This document shows, piece by piece, positions 1 through 9,049 of a stretch of 36,766 nt of DNA (its first letter is position 1; each line of letters opens with the position of its first letter). The notes beneath the pieces were generated by a model that had not been told where the DNA came from, made no database searches, and worked only from the letters and a program-made list of their open reading frames with translations. The translations under genes and the position numbers were made by a program. Source of the DNA: SZUA-254 sp031379665. Lineage in GTDB: Bacteria > Bacteroidota > Ignavibacteria > UBA10030 > SZUA-254. Where the stretch lies: contig JANNFI010000129.1 of the NCBI GenBank assembly GCA_031379665.1, positions 1-36,766 on the forward strand, read 5' to 3'.

Positions 1-2
1 TC

Positions 3-2513
3 TGGCTCACGTCGGGTGTCAGCATCGTCGTCGGGTTGTGTGCCCTCGGGGTCGCGCGATCTGCGACGAAGAATGCGCCGGAAGAATCTCCGGAAGAACC
101 CCCGGGACCCGCCGTAAAGCCGGCGGAGAGGTTCTCCGATCGGGTGGTCGCGCTTGCGATCGTGACCGCGGTATGTTCCGGATTCATCTCAATGATCTAT
201 GAAGTGTCGTGGATCCGGCTCCTGACATCCATCCTCGGTTCCTCCACCTATTCCTTCACCGTGATGTTGATCGCTTTCATCAGCGGCATCGCGCTCGGCG
301 GATGGATCGTGGGACGGATGCTCTGCCGCCGAAGGAATCTGCTGCTGACCCTCGCCTGGTGTCAGATCGGCGCCGCCCTGTCGATGCTCGTCGCGATGCC
401 ATTCTACGAGCGGCTTCCCTATTTACTCTGGAAGATATCCGGGGCGATTCCGCCGACTGCCGACAACTTTGCCCTGTTCCTTTTCCTGGAGTTCCTTTTC
501 TGCCTCGGACTGATGATCGTTCCGACGACCCTCTCGGGGATGTCGTTGCCGGTGGTGGGGAGGATTGTCGCGGGGGAGCTCAGCGTTCTCGGCAAGAGCA
601 TCGGCAGCGTCTTTTCGGTGAACACGGTCGGGGCGGTCGCAGGAACGCTTGCCACCGGACTTCTGTTGATCCCTTTTTTCGGAGTAAAGCGGTCGATTGA
701 AGTGGCCATCGCGGCCAATGCAATTTTGGGATTAATTCTCCTTTTTCGCGATGGCAGGACGAGGATGCGATGGAAGTATTTGACGTTCGTGGGAGTTTTC
801 CTCCTGGGCACATCGTACCTCGCGTACTTCCCCGATTGGAACAAGAACGTCTCAAATCTCGGCGTCTACAGAATACTCCACAGCGAGATCCCGGGATCGT
901 ACGGTGAATTTCTCGATTTGATGCAACGACGGACAATCCTCTGGTATGAAGAGGGTGTCACGGCGAACGTCGCGGTCGTTACGTACCTCAGCGACGGAGT
1001 TTCCGAAAAATCGCTGATCATCAACGGAAAGGCGGATGCGAGCACCGGCGACGATCTGCCGACGCAGATCCTCCTCGCTCAAACTCCGCTTCTCCTGGGG
1101 CCGGATTCCGGCGATGTCCTTGTCATCGGGCTCGGCAGCGGTATTACGGCCGGATCGGCGCTCACCCATCCGATCCGGTCGCTCGATTGCGTCGAGATCT
1201 CGCCGGAAGTCGTGAAATGCAATTATCTCTTCACGAATGAAAACCGGAACTTCCGGGCGGATCCGAGAGTCCGACTGATTGTGGACGACGCAATTACCTT
1301 CGTGAAATCCAATCAGCGGAAATATTCCTGCATCATCAGTGAACCTTCCAATCCGTGGATCGCCGGAATCGGTAATCTCTTCACCACGGAATTCTTCGAG
1401 CTCTGCAAGACCCGCCTGACTCCGGACGGAATTCTCGCACAGTGGTTCCATACCTATGACGTCAATGACGAAGTATTCCAGCTCGTGCTCCGGACGCTCG
1501 CCCGGTCGTTCGATCACGTCACCGTCTGGGCTCCCACGGGCGCAGATGTCATTCTCATCGCATCGATGGCTCCGATAGAGCCGGATTTCCATGACCTCGA
1601 GAGAAAGATGGCCCTCCCTGACGTGCGTGACGACCTGGCGAGAATCCAGATGAACGACGTCCCGGCATTTCTCTCGACTCAGATTACAGCGGACCTGCGG
1701 ACGACCGTCACACTTCCGGATGGCCCCGTGAATACCGAGAAGCGTCCCGTGCTGGAATTCCTCGCACCGGTTTCATTCTTTACGCACTCCGAAGTGGAAT
1801 ACACGAGGGAGCTCGACCGGCGTTACGATGTTACCGATTCGACGTTGATGCTCTCGATCTTCCGTTCCGAGCGTGGTTTGTCCGGCGGGAACCTGGTCAA
1901 TATTGCGTTGTATCAGTCGGTGACGGCCACGGACGATTTCCGGATGGCATATCGGACCCTCACCGAATGTCTGGACCAGGATCCCTCGAACCAGGAGGCC
2001 CTGAAACTTCTTGCCGTCATTTCGGGATACGTGGGGGCACGGGAAGACCGCGTGGCGGCCCTGCGAGCTCTGGCGGTGCTCAATCCGGATGACCCCGGGT
2101 TTTTCGTTGATCTGGCAACGGAATATGGCGAATGGCGCCGCGAGGTATCACCGGAGAGCCTGAATGCAGATGTACCGGGACTGCTCCCGATGTTCCGCCG
2201 TTGTGTTGAGGTGACCAGCGGGCAGGATGAACGGTGTCTGCTCTCCCTCGCAGACGTATTGACGATCCTGAAGGAGTACGATGATGCAGCCGCGGCATAC
2301 GTGGCCGTAATAGGCCTTCGGGAGAATTACGAGGTGCTCGATTCGGCCTTTACTAACGAGCAGATCGCCCTTCTTGCCGCCGAATGCTACATACTGGCCG
2401 GTGATTATCAGAATGCCGGGACGCTCGCTGCACGCTTGAGGTCGCTGAACCCGGAATTCCCTGAGTTGCAGAATCTCGAGGCGATAATAGAATCGGCTAC
2501 GGGAAAGAAATAA
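3..2513 (+). CDS. Membrane-bound spermidine synthase-like protein with TPR tail (5' end missing)
   Basis: The reading frame is open from the first base, and the residues before the TTG at 36 are hydrophobic (WLTSGVSIVVGLC), so the true start probably lies upstream and the gene is cut by the window edge. The N-terminal half has several membrane helices (about 180-800). A Rossmann methyltransferase/spermidine synthase fold follows, with the SAM-type glycine motif VIGLGSGITAG near 1123-1155, an acidic residue after strand 2 (CVEISPEVV) and ISEPSNPW near 1336. The last ~200 residues (from about 1900) are helical and TPR-like (DPSNQEALKLLAVISG). This is the architecture of 'fused MFS/spermidine synthase' proteins. 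In that family the substrate is mostly unproven, so aminopropyl transfer is only a family label. It ends 70 bases before the peptidase gene on the same strand. The family call is fairly sure; the function is not. Confidence 0.8.
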   Translation, partial: WLTSGVSIVVGLCALGVARSATKNAPEESPEEPPGPAVKPAERFSDRVVALAIVTAVCSGFISMIYEVSWIRLLTSILGSSTYSFTVMLIAFISGIALGGWIVGRMLCRRRNLLLTLAWCQIGAALSMLVAMPFYERLPYLLWKISGAIPPTADNFALFLFLEFLFCLGLMIVPTTLSGMSLPVVGRIVAGELSVLGKSIGSVFSVNTVGAVAGTLATGLLLIPFFGVKRSIEVAIAANAILGLILLFRDGRTRMRWKYLTFVGVFLLGTSYLAYFPDWNKNVSNLGVYRILHSEIPGSYGEFLDLMQRRTILWYEEGVTANVAVVTYLSDGVSEKSLIINGKADASTGDDLPTQILLAQTPLLLGPDSGDVLVIGLGSGITAGSALTHPIRSLDCVEISPEVVKCNYLFTNENRNFRADPRVRLIVDDAITFVKSNQRKYSCIISEPSNPWIAGIGNLFTTEFFELCKTRLTPDGILAQWFHTYDVNDEVFQLVLRTLARSFDHVTVWAPTGADVILIASMAPIEPDFHDLERKMALPDVRDDLARIQMNDVPAFLSTQITADLRTTVTLPDGPVNTEKRPVLEFLAPVSFFTHSEVEYTRELDRRYDVTDSTLMLSIFRSERGLSGGNLVNIALYQSVTATDDFRMAYRTLTECLDQDPSNQEALKLLAVISGYVGAREDRVAALRALAVLNPDDPGFFVDLATEYGEWRREVSPESLNADVPGLLPMFRRCVEVTSGQDERCLLSLADVLTILKEYDDAAAAYVAVIGLRENYEVLDSAFTNEQIALLAAECYILAGDYQNAGTLAARLRSLNPEFPELQNLEAIIESATGKK

Positions 2514-2583
2514 TCAATATTCCGGAAACCCCTATATTCAAGGACTCCGAAAGCCATTCTGAAAAACCTTCCTGGAGATGTCA

Positions 2584-4887
2584 ATGAGCCTTCATCGCAC
2601 ATTCGAACGCGTTGTCGTTTTGATGAGTACCCTGTTGTTTGTCTCTCAGACCGCACTGTACAGCCAGGACAGCAATAAGTCGCTGCTGAACCTGGAGCGA
2701 ATATATTCATCGCGGGATTTTCGGGGGCAGTCGTTCGGCCCGGCACGTTGGATGAAGGACGGCGGCCCATATACGACGCTCGAAAAATCGGAGAAGACGA
2801 AAGACGGCCGGGATATTGTCCTGTACCAGGCGGCCTCGGGAGAGCGGACGATACTTGTGCCGTCGTCGATGTTAATTCCGGCCGGCGACTCACTGCCGAT
2901 GCAGATAGCCGATTATTATTGGTCTGCCAATGGGAAGCGATTGATGATCTTTACCAACAGCAAGCGCGTGTGGCGGCAGAATACCATCGGCGATTACTGG
3001 GTCCTGAACATGGAGGATGCCAATCTGTCGCGGATGGGAAGAACGTTTGAGGCGTCGTCGCTGATGTTCGCCAAATTCTCACCCGATGGCAATCGCGTTG
3101 GATATGTGCGCAATAATAATATTTATTCGGAGAGTCTTGACGATCATTCCATCACGCAGCTCACGGCCGACGGCACCGATGAAATCGTCAATGGCACAAC
3201 CGATTGGGTGTACGAGGAAGAATTTGGTTTACTGGACGCTTTTCGCTGGAGTCCGGACAGTAAATCGATCGCGTTCTGGCAGTTCGATACGCGGGGCGTG
3301 AAGGAGTATACCCTCGTCAATTACACCGATTCGCTCTATCCGCAAATGAAGCGGTACAAGTATCCGAAAGTCGGAGAGACGAACTCGGCATACCGTATCG
3401 GCGTTGTTCCTGGGGCCGGCGGACCGATTGTGTGGATGAAGATCCCGGGCGATCCGCGCAATACCTATCTGCCCCGCATGGAATGGGCGTCAAATTCGGA
3501 CGAAATCATCTTCCAACACCTTAACCGGCTCCAGAACCGTAACGATGTGATGATCGGAAACGCCGCGACCGGCGAAACAAAGACGATCTTCACCGACAGC
3601 GACAGCACCTGGGTGGAAGTGATGGATGACCTGCGCTGGATCAACTCGGGCGCCTCGTTCACCTGGATCAGCGAGCGGGACGGTTGGAATCACGTATACA
3701 TCGTGCCGCGTTCCGGCGGTACACCCAAACTCGTCACAAACGGTTCGTACGATGTCGTCAGCATTGCTGCGATCGACGAAGAAGGTGGATGGCTGTATTT
3801 TATGGCATCACCGGAGAGTCCCACCGAAAGGTTTTTGTTCCGGACGCGGCTCGATGGCAGAGGGGAGCCGGAACGCCTATCGCCGTCAAGCCAGGCGGGT
3901 TCCCATTCCTATCAAATGTCCCCGACGGCGGAATGGGCGATTCATTCATTCAGCACACTGGATAATCCCTCAGCCACCGATCTCGTCCAGCTTCCATCGC
4001 ATCAAACCGTGCGCGTACTGGCCTCAAACGATTCTCTGCGAACAATAATACGTGCGCTGCGACGGCAGCCGGTCCAATATTTCAAAGTGGACATCGGTGA
4101 CGGAGTCCTTGCCGACGGCTGGTGCATCAAACCGCCCGACTTTGATTCGACCAAAGTGTATCCACTCTTTATCCACGTGTACGGCGAACCCGCCGGTCAG
4201 ACGGTGCAGAACCGATGGGGTGGCAGCACATACCTGTGGCACCTGATGCTTGCACAGCACGGATACATTGTGGCGAGTTTTGATAACCACGGCACCCCGG
4301 CGCCGCGCGGCCGGGCCTGGCGGAAAAGCATCTACCGGCAAATTGGCATTCTCGCCTCCGCTGATCAGGCCGCCGCAGCACAAGCCCTCGTCAGGCAATG
4401 GAAGTACATCGATACCTCGAGGATCGGTATCTGGGGATGGAGCGGCGGCGGATCGATGACACTCAACGCGATGTTCCGGTATCCGGACCTTTACAAAACC
4501 GGGATAGCCGTGGCGCCGGTCGGCGACCAGCGGTATTACGACGACGTGTATCAGGAGCGGTATATGGGTTTGCCGAACGATAATGCCGCGGGCTATCGCG
4601 AAGGGTCGCCCGTCACGCACGCGAAGAATCTGAAGGGAAACCTTCTTCTTATTCATGGCACAGGAGACGACAACGTTCATTACCAGAACTCCGAGGCGAT
4701 CATCAACGAACTCGTTGCCAACAACAGGCTCTTCACCATGATGGCATATCCAAATCGTTCACACGGCATCTTCGAGGGCAAAGGCACGACCCGGCATGTC
4801 TATGAAACGATGACCGCCTATCTGTATCGTACCATGCCGGGCGGTGGGAGAGCGGCGGCAGGACCAATCTCGGGTGAGGGGAAATAA
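2584..4887 (+). CDS. Secreted dipeptidyl peptidase IV family serine peptidase (S9B)
   Basis: An exported prolyl-type exopeptidase that would remove N-terminal dipeptides from peptides in the periplasm or at the cell surface. The catalytic triad is visible: Ser620 in GWSGGGS, Asp695 in HGTGDDNVHYQ and His727 in NRSHGIF. The beta-propeller domain carries DWVYEEE, with the glutamate pair (about 211-212) that holds the substrate N-terminus in DPP-IV. Residues 1-28 form a signal peptide (VVVLMSTLLFVSQTALYSQ). The 767-residue length is normal for the family. An ATG also lies at 2578, but the GGAG at 2574-2577 directly abuts it; the ATG at 2584 has a 6-base spacing and is preferred. There is no T9SS tail. 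It converges with the histidine kinase gene at 5001. The enzyme class is secure; exact specificity (DPP-IV versus prolyl tripeptidyl peptidase) is not. Confidence 0.93.
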   Translation: MSLHRTFERVVVLMSTLLFVSQTALYSQDSNKSLLNLERIYSSRDFRGQSFGPARWMKDGGPYTTLEKSEKTKDGRDIVLYQAASGERTILVPSSMLIPAGDSLPMQIADYYWSANGKRLMIFTNSKRVWRQNTIGDYWVLNMEDANLSRMGRTFEASSLMFAKFSPDGNRVGYVRNNNIYSESLDDHSITQLTADGTDEIVNGTTDWVYEEEFGLLDAFRWSPDSKSIAFWQFDTRGVKEYTLVNYTDSLYPQMKRYKYPKVGETNSAYRIGVVPGAGGPIVWMKIPGDPRNTYLPRMEWASNSDEIIFQHLNRLQNRNDVMIGNAATGETKTIFTDSDSTWVEVMDDLRWINSGASFTWISERDGWNHVYIVPRSGGTPKLVTNGSYDVVSIAAIDEEGGWLYFMASPESPTERFLFRTRLDGRGEPERLSPSSQAGSHSYQMSPTAEWAIHSFSTLDNPSATDLVQLPSHQTVRVLASNDSLRTIIRALRRQPVQYFKVDIGDGVLADGWCIKPPDFDSTKVYPLFIHVYGEPAGQTVQNRWGGSTYLWHLMLAQHGYIVASFDNHGTPAPRGRAWRKSIYRQIGILASADQAAAAQALVRQWKYIDTSRIGIWGWSGGGSMTLNAMFRYPDLYKTGIAVAPVGDQRYYDDVYQERYMGLPNDNAAGYREGSPVTHAKNLKGNLLLIHGTGDDNVHYQNSEAIINELVANNRLFTMMAYPNRSHGIFEGKGTTRHVYETMTAYLYRTMPGGGRAAAGPISGEGK

Positions 4888-5000
4888 AATCTGTTTCGAA
4901 CACTGGCGTGGCGGGTCAGTGCTTGCCGGAAGACACCTGATTCTCCATAGACGACATTTTCATCTATACTCATGCAGGCGATACGTGTCACATCTCCGAT

Positions 5001-6398
5001 CTACGAAAAATAGATCACGAACCTCGTCCGTTCCCCCGGAGCGCTCTCGAGCGAGAACTCGAAGTTGTGCTGTCGCAGAATTTCCTGGACGAGTGTAAGG
5101 CCGATCCCCTGGCCGTTCTCCTTGGTGCTGAAGAAGGGGGTGAAGAGTTGCAGCCGGACGTCTTCGGGGATGCCGGGTCCGGTGTCTTCGATGGAAACAG
5201 CGATTCTCCCGATCATCCGTCCCAACCGGATCGTGATGGTCCCGTCTTCACCGATCGCCTCCATCGCGTTTTTCAGGACGTTCAGAAACACCTGCTCCAT
5301 CTGTTGGGCGTCCATCAAAACGGGGTCCGGTTGCGTGCCACCTTCCAGCCCGACCACTCCGGCTCGCGCCCCGACCCCCCCGGCTCCCGCCCTGTCCTCC
5401 CAGGCGACCGCGATCCTCCTGCGGGTGAGTTCGGCGTACAGGAGCCTCGCGATATTATTCAGAGGGACGCGCACGTCGCCGAACGAACGACGCGGCGGCG
5501 GCAGCCGGAGGATGTCCGCGAAGCCCTTCATAAATGAATTCAGGTGGTCGGTTCTGGCGATGGCCACGGTGAGGGCCGTTTCGAAATCGGCGCGGTCCTC
5601 GGCGCGCAACTGCTGTCCGTAGACCAAACAGGAATGCAGAAGGGAGTTCGCCGCCCCGAGTGAATTGTTCACCTCGTGCGAGAGCATCCGGATCAGTTTC
5701 TCGTAGGCCGCACGTTCGTTCTTCCGCAGTTCTTCCGTCAACTCCTCGAATAAATAAAACGTTCGCGAATGTCCCCGGTCGAGGAAACTCGATTTACGGC
5801 AGAGGACTTTACGCGTGCCGCGGATCGTGAAGATGGCGGCTTCCCCCGGATCCAGCTGGTCCATTTGAGTGGCGAACGGGACGCCGATGTCGGCGATTTT
5901 CTTCCCCCCGAGTGCACCATCCGTTCCGTTCGCCCCGTTCGCTCCATTCGTCCCGCTCGAAACCTGCAATAGCGAGACGGCCGATGGGTTTGCGTACGAG
6001 ATTGTCCCTTCGTGGTCGAGGATGATGATGGCTGAAGGGGAGACCTGCAGGATTTTATCCAGGAAATAGTGCTGTTCCTGAATTGTGAGTCGTTCGGTGC
6101 GAAGGGTGTCGACCATCTGGTTGTAAACGCCGATCAGCCTATCCATCTCGGGCGGACCGGTCGAGCGCAACCGTGTCGAGAAGTCCCTCTCCCGGAGGAA
6201 ATCCACACTCGAGGCGATCAGTTCGAGGGGGCGGAAGAGGCCGCGGAAGATCGCGAGAGCGGCAAAAAAAGACAGCAGGAGGAACACCTCGAGCGCGATC
6301 AACCAGATCCGTTCGTTCCAGAGGAACCACGTGACAACCGAAGCGAAAACGAGGTGGATGGCGAGAAGGTAAAGGGTGAACGAGCGGCGCAGGGTCAC
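5001..6398 (-). CDS. PAS-containing membrane sensor histidine kinase
   Basis: The sensor of the two-component pair encoded with the ABC exporter. Two membrane helices lie near residues 7-27 and 32-52 with almost no periplasmic loop. A HAMP-like linker, a PAS domain (about 110-220) and the kinase core follow. The H-box reads MLSHEVNNSLG with phospho-acceptor His241. The ATPase domain shows the N box FLNVLKNAMEAI, G1 DTGPGIP and G2 GQGIGLTLV. The start is a GTG at 6398 that overlaps the stop of the upstream response regulator (GTGA), implying translational coupling. A longer frame from 6500 would only read through regulator sequence and is rejected. The PAS domain holds a short Asn-Gly-Ala repeat. 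The lack of a real sensor loop suggests it senses within the membrane or through a partner such as the neighbouring permeases (inference). Confidence 0.92.
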   Translation of the reverse strand: MTLRRSFTLYLLAIHLVFASVVTWFLWNERIWLIALEVFLLLSFFAALAIFRGLFRPLELIASSVDFLRERDFSTRLRSTGPPEMDRLIGVYNQMVDTLRTERLTIQEQHYFLDKILQVSPSAIIILDHEGTISYANPSAVSLLQVSSGTNGANGANGTDGALGGKKIADIGVPFATQMDQLDPGEAAIFTIRGTRKVLCRKSSFLDRGHSRTFYLFEELTEELRKNERAAYEKLIRMLSHEVNNSLGAANSLLHSCLVYGQQLRAEDRADFETALTVAIARTDHLNSFMKGFADILRLPPPRRSFGDVRVPLNNIARLLYAELTRRRIAVAWEDRAGAGGVGARAGVVGLEGGTQPDPVLMDAQQMEQVFLNVLKNAMEAIGEDGTITIRLGRMIGRIAVSIEDTGPGIPEDVRLQLFTPFFSTKENGQGIGLTLVQEILRQHNFEFSLESAPGERTRFVIYFS

Positions 6399-7774
6399 GA
6401 CGGGATCCCGAACTTCTCCAGCCTCCGGTAGAGGGCGGCCCGGCTCAGGCCGAGGCTCTCGGCCACCTTGCTGATGTTCCCCTTGAACTCCTTCATACAC
6501 ATCTCGATCATCGCCCGTTCGACTTCCTCGAGCGTCATCGTGCCAGCCGCCGGCAGGCCACTCCGCGCCAGTCCGGTACCGTCCATCCTTTCCGGTAGGC
6601 TGAAATCCCCAATCTCAAGAATGTCCTTCGACGTCATCATCACGGCCCGTTCGACGGTGTGTTTCAGCTGCCGGATATTGCCGAGCCAGGGGAGTTGCCT
6701 CAGCCATTCGAGGGCTGTATCACTGATGGTGAGCCCCGCGCGCCTGTACACGCCGGCGCTGTTGCCGAGAAAGTGGAGGGCAAGCAACGGAATGTCGTCC
6801 CGGCGTTCGCGCAAGGGGGGCACGTGGAGGGCGATCAGGTTTAACCGATACAACAGATCCTCGCGGAACTCTCCGCGAGCGATCAGGTCGGCGAGATCAG
6901 CGTTCGTCGCCGAAATCACCCGCACGTTCACTGTCCGCGACTGGCTCGATCCGAGGACTTCGTACGTCCGGTCCTGGAGCACCCGGAGCAATTTCGCCTG
7001 GCAGGTGCCGTCGAGGTCGCCGATCTCGTCAAGGAAGATGGTCCCGCCGTCGGCGATTTCGAAACGGCCCTTCCGGTTCTCCCGCGCGTCGGTGAAGGCG
7101 CCCCTCACGTGGCCGAACATCTCGCTCTCGAAGAGCGATTGCGAGATGCCGCTGAGGTTGACCTTGATGAACGGTTTTTCCTTCCGGGCGCTGTTCCGGT
7201 GGATCGCCTCGGCGATCAACTCTTTCCCGGTCCCGCTCTCTCCGGTGATCAGGACCGTCGCATCGGTGGCGCTTATTTTTCCGAGGATCTCAAGGATGCG
7301 AAGGAGCTTTGGGTCGCGGCCGACGATCCCGCCGAAGTCGTACTTTGCGTCAAGTTCCTCGCGGGTGAGGGGAGGAGCCGACGAATCTCTCGTAATTTCA
7401 GCCAGCCCGAGCGTCGTCCGGATCGAGTGGAGCAACTCTTCGTTGGTCCACGGCTTCGTGATGAAATCCGCGGCGCCCGCCTTCATCCCCTGGACGGCGA
7501 GGGAGATCGACCCCCAGGCCGTCATCAGGATGACCGGCACCGCAGGATGGAGCGCCTTAATCCTTCGGAGGAGGGCGAGTCCCTCGTCCCCCGACGTGCT
7601 CCGGGAATAATTCATGTCCTGGATGACGAGCCGGACCGGGCCGGTCTTCATTTCTTCGAGGGCGCGCCCGGGCGAGGTGATGCCGCGGGACGGATAACCG
7701 GCCTGCTTTAAGAGAAGAGAAAGGGAAGCGACGATCGATGGATCATCGTCGACGATCAGGATTGTGCCGTCCAT
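6395..7774 (-). CDS. NtrC-family sigma-54-dependent response regulator
   Basis: A phosphorylation-activated enhancer-binding protein that would switch on sigma-54 promoters. The receiver domain (1-120) has the acidic pocket DDD at 9-11, phospho-acceptor Asp53 (VIQDMN) and conserved Lys107 (ITKPW). The AAA+ domain (about 148-385) has Walker A GESGTGKE at 178-185, Walker B TIFLDEI at 245-251 and a sigma-54 contact loop reading GAFTDA at 225-230 instead of the usual GAFTGA. A Fis-type helix-turn-helix ends the protein (NISKVAESLGLSRAALYRRL). The start at 7774 (MDGTILIVDDD) matches where receiver domains begin; 22 extra codons upstream are non-homologous. It lies 93 bases downstream of the permease gene and overlaps the kinase start. 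It probably regulates its own operon through the sigma-54 promoter and palindrome near 12266-12346. Confidence 0.94.
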   Translation of the reverse strand: MDGTILIVDDDPSIVASLSLLLKQAGYPSRGITSPGRALEEMKTGPVRLVIQDMNYSRSTSGDEGLALLRRIKALHPAVPVILMTAWGSISLAVQGMKAGAADFITKPWTNEELLHSIRTTLGLAEITRDSSAPPLTREELDAKYDFGGIVGRDPKLLRILEILGKISATDATVLITGESGTGKELIAEAIHRNSARKEKPFIKVNLSGISQSLFESEMFGHVRGAFTDARENRKGRFEIADGGTIFLDEIGDLDGTCQAKLLRVLQDRTYEVLGSSQSRTVNVRVISATNADLADLIARGEFREDLLYRLNLIALHVPPLRERRDDIPLLALHFLGNSAGVYRRAGLTISDTALEWLRQLPWLGNIRQLKHTVERAVMMTSKDILEIGDFSLPERMDGTGLARSGLPAAGTMTLEEVERAMIEMCMKEFKGNISKVAESLGLSRAALYRRLEKFGIPS

Positions 7775-7867
7775 ACGTGCTTTCAAACTAACCGAATCGG
7801 ATGGGAAAAGCAAGACCCCCACGGCACGCCGGCCGCCCATGCAACACGCACGACTCCACTCAGGCGC

Positions 7868-9049
7868 TCAATCGTAATGGAGCGCTTCGGCGGGCTGGAT
7901 CTCCATCGACAGCCAGCTCGGATAGAATCCGCAGGTCATCGTGAGGAGGTACATCAACACAACGGAGATACCGAACCCGATGCTGTAGACTGAGCCGGGG
8001 ATTTCCGGTATGAGGTCGAGCATCGGGAACTGGACGATGACGAAACTCCCGATGGCCAGGCCGAACGTGGTAAGCACGAACATTTCACCGAGGATCTGGT
8101 GATGGACCTGCTGTGCCGTTCCCCCGACCGCGCGCCGAAGACCGATCTCCTGCGTCCGCTGGGAGATGTTCTGCCAGAGCACGCCGATCAATCCCAGGGC
8201 CACCATCAGGAGAAGGAATCCGGCGATGACCATTCCCGTGAGCAGGGGTGTGAGACGCGTCTTGTGGTCGGACTCGCGTTCGCGCTCGAGCTGCGTCACA
8301 CGGAACGTCCAACCCTTCTGTGTGGCCTCGAGCGTCTTCACCAGCTTTTCCTGGAATTCCGCCGTCGTACCCGGTTTCACCCTGAGAATCACATCCCAGG
8401 GGAACCGGCCGCTGGCAGTATCGGTCGTGCGGATCCGGGTGAGGAGGTAATTCACCGGCAGCGAGAACTCCCCGGCCTTTCGAAAATCACGAACCACGCC
8501 GACCACGCGCCGCTTGTTGAACGGTAGCTCCTTCCCGAGCGGATCGGCGGAACCGTAGAGGTCCTTCGCAAGCCGCTCGTTGATGACGGCGGGCTCCTGA
8601 GTGCCTGCGTCGTCCTCGCGCGAAAACCAACGCCCCGCGATGAGGTCGACCTTCAGGACCTCGCCGGCCTCGTCGGTCGCGTCGTTGACGTACGCGTTGA
8701 TCTTTCTTCCCTCGAAATCGACTCCGGAGATCGAGGTCGACCTATTATAGGGCGTCAACGAGATGCCACCCACCGCCTCGATGTTCGGAAGTTCGCGCAG
8801 CGCGAGCTCGATCTGCGCCATCCCGTCGAGGACCGCTATTTTGTTCTCATCCGCGGACATATGCGGGTTCACGCTCACGTTCCACACCCGTTCGATCGAA
8901 AACCCGAGCGGCATCCGGTAGTTCACCGTGTAGAGCGTCGCCATCACCATAACCCCGAAGAGGACCAGGAACGAGAACACGATCTCGGTCAGGATGAGCG
9001 CGTTGACGCGTTTCCGGTTCCAGATTATTTTCAGCAGATGTTTGATCAT
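7868..9049 (-). CDS. MacB/FtsX-type ABC transporter permease (second permease)
   Basis: A membrane subunit of the exporter. One membrane helix lies near the N-terminus (ALILTEIVFSFLVLFGVMVM), then a large extracytoplasmic MacB-PCD-like domain of ~230 residues, then three C-terminal helices of the FtsX domain (TGMVIAGFLLLMVALGLIGV onward) with the coupling segment TQEIGLRRAVGG. The protein ends in the typical motif PAEALHYD. The start ATG at 9049 overlaps the stop of the upstream permease (ATGA), and AGGGG lies about 6 bases before it; a longer frame from 9100 is rejected. The 393-residue length is usual. MacB-type permeases work as dimers; two different adjacent permease genes suggest a heterodimer (inference). 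The substrate cannot be read from the sequence. Confidence 0.92.
   Translation of the reverse strand: MIKHLLKIIWNRKRVNALILTEIVFSFLVLFGVMVMATLYTVNYRMPLGFSIERVWNVSVNPHMSADENKIAVLDGMAQIELALRELPNIEAVGGISLTPYNRSTSISGVDFEGRKINAYVNDATDEAGEVLKVDLIAGRWFSREDDAGTQEPAVINERLAKDLYGSADPLGKELPFNKRRVVGVVRDFRKAGEFSLPVNYLLTRIRTTDTASGRFPWDVILRVKPGTTAEFQEKLVKTLEATQKGWTFRVTQLERERESDHKTRLTPLLTGMVIAGFLLLMVALGLIGVLWQNISQRTQEIGLRRAVGGTAQQVHHQILGEMFVLTTFGLAIGSFVIVQFPMLDLIPEIPGSVYSIGFGISVVLMYLLTMTCGFYPSWLSMEIQPAEALHYD

Noticed and set aside
4998..5016. GATCTA-N7-TAGATC dyad between the peptidase and kinase genes
   Set aside because: The stem is short and AT-rich, has no T-tract on either side and overlaps kinase codons, so it is not called a terminator.
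6399..6500. N-terminal extension of the histidine kinase
   Set aside because: It reads the end of the response regulator in another frame; the GTG overlapping the regulator stop is a better start.
7775..7867. Possible separate sigma-54 promoter before the response regulator (TTGC near 7833)
   Set aside because: No GG at the correct -24 distance; the regulator is more simply transcribed with the exporter genes.
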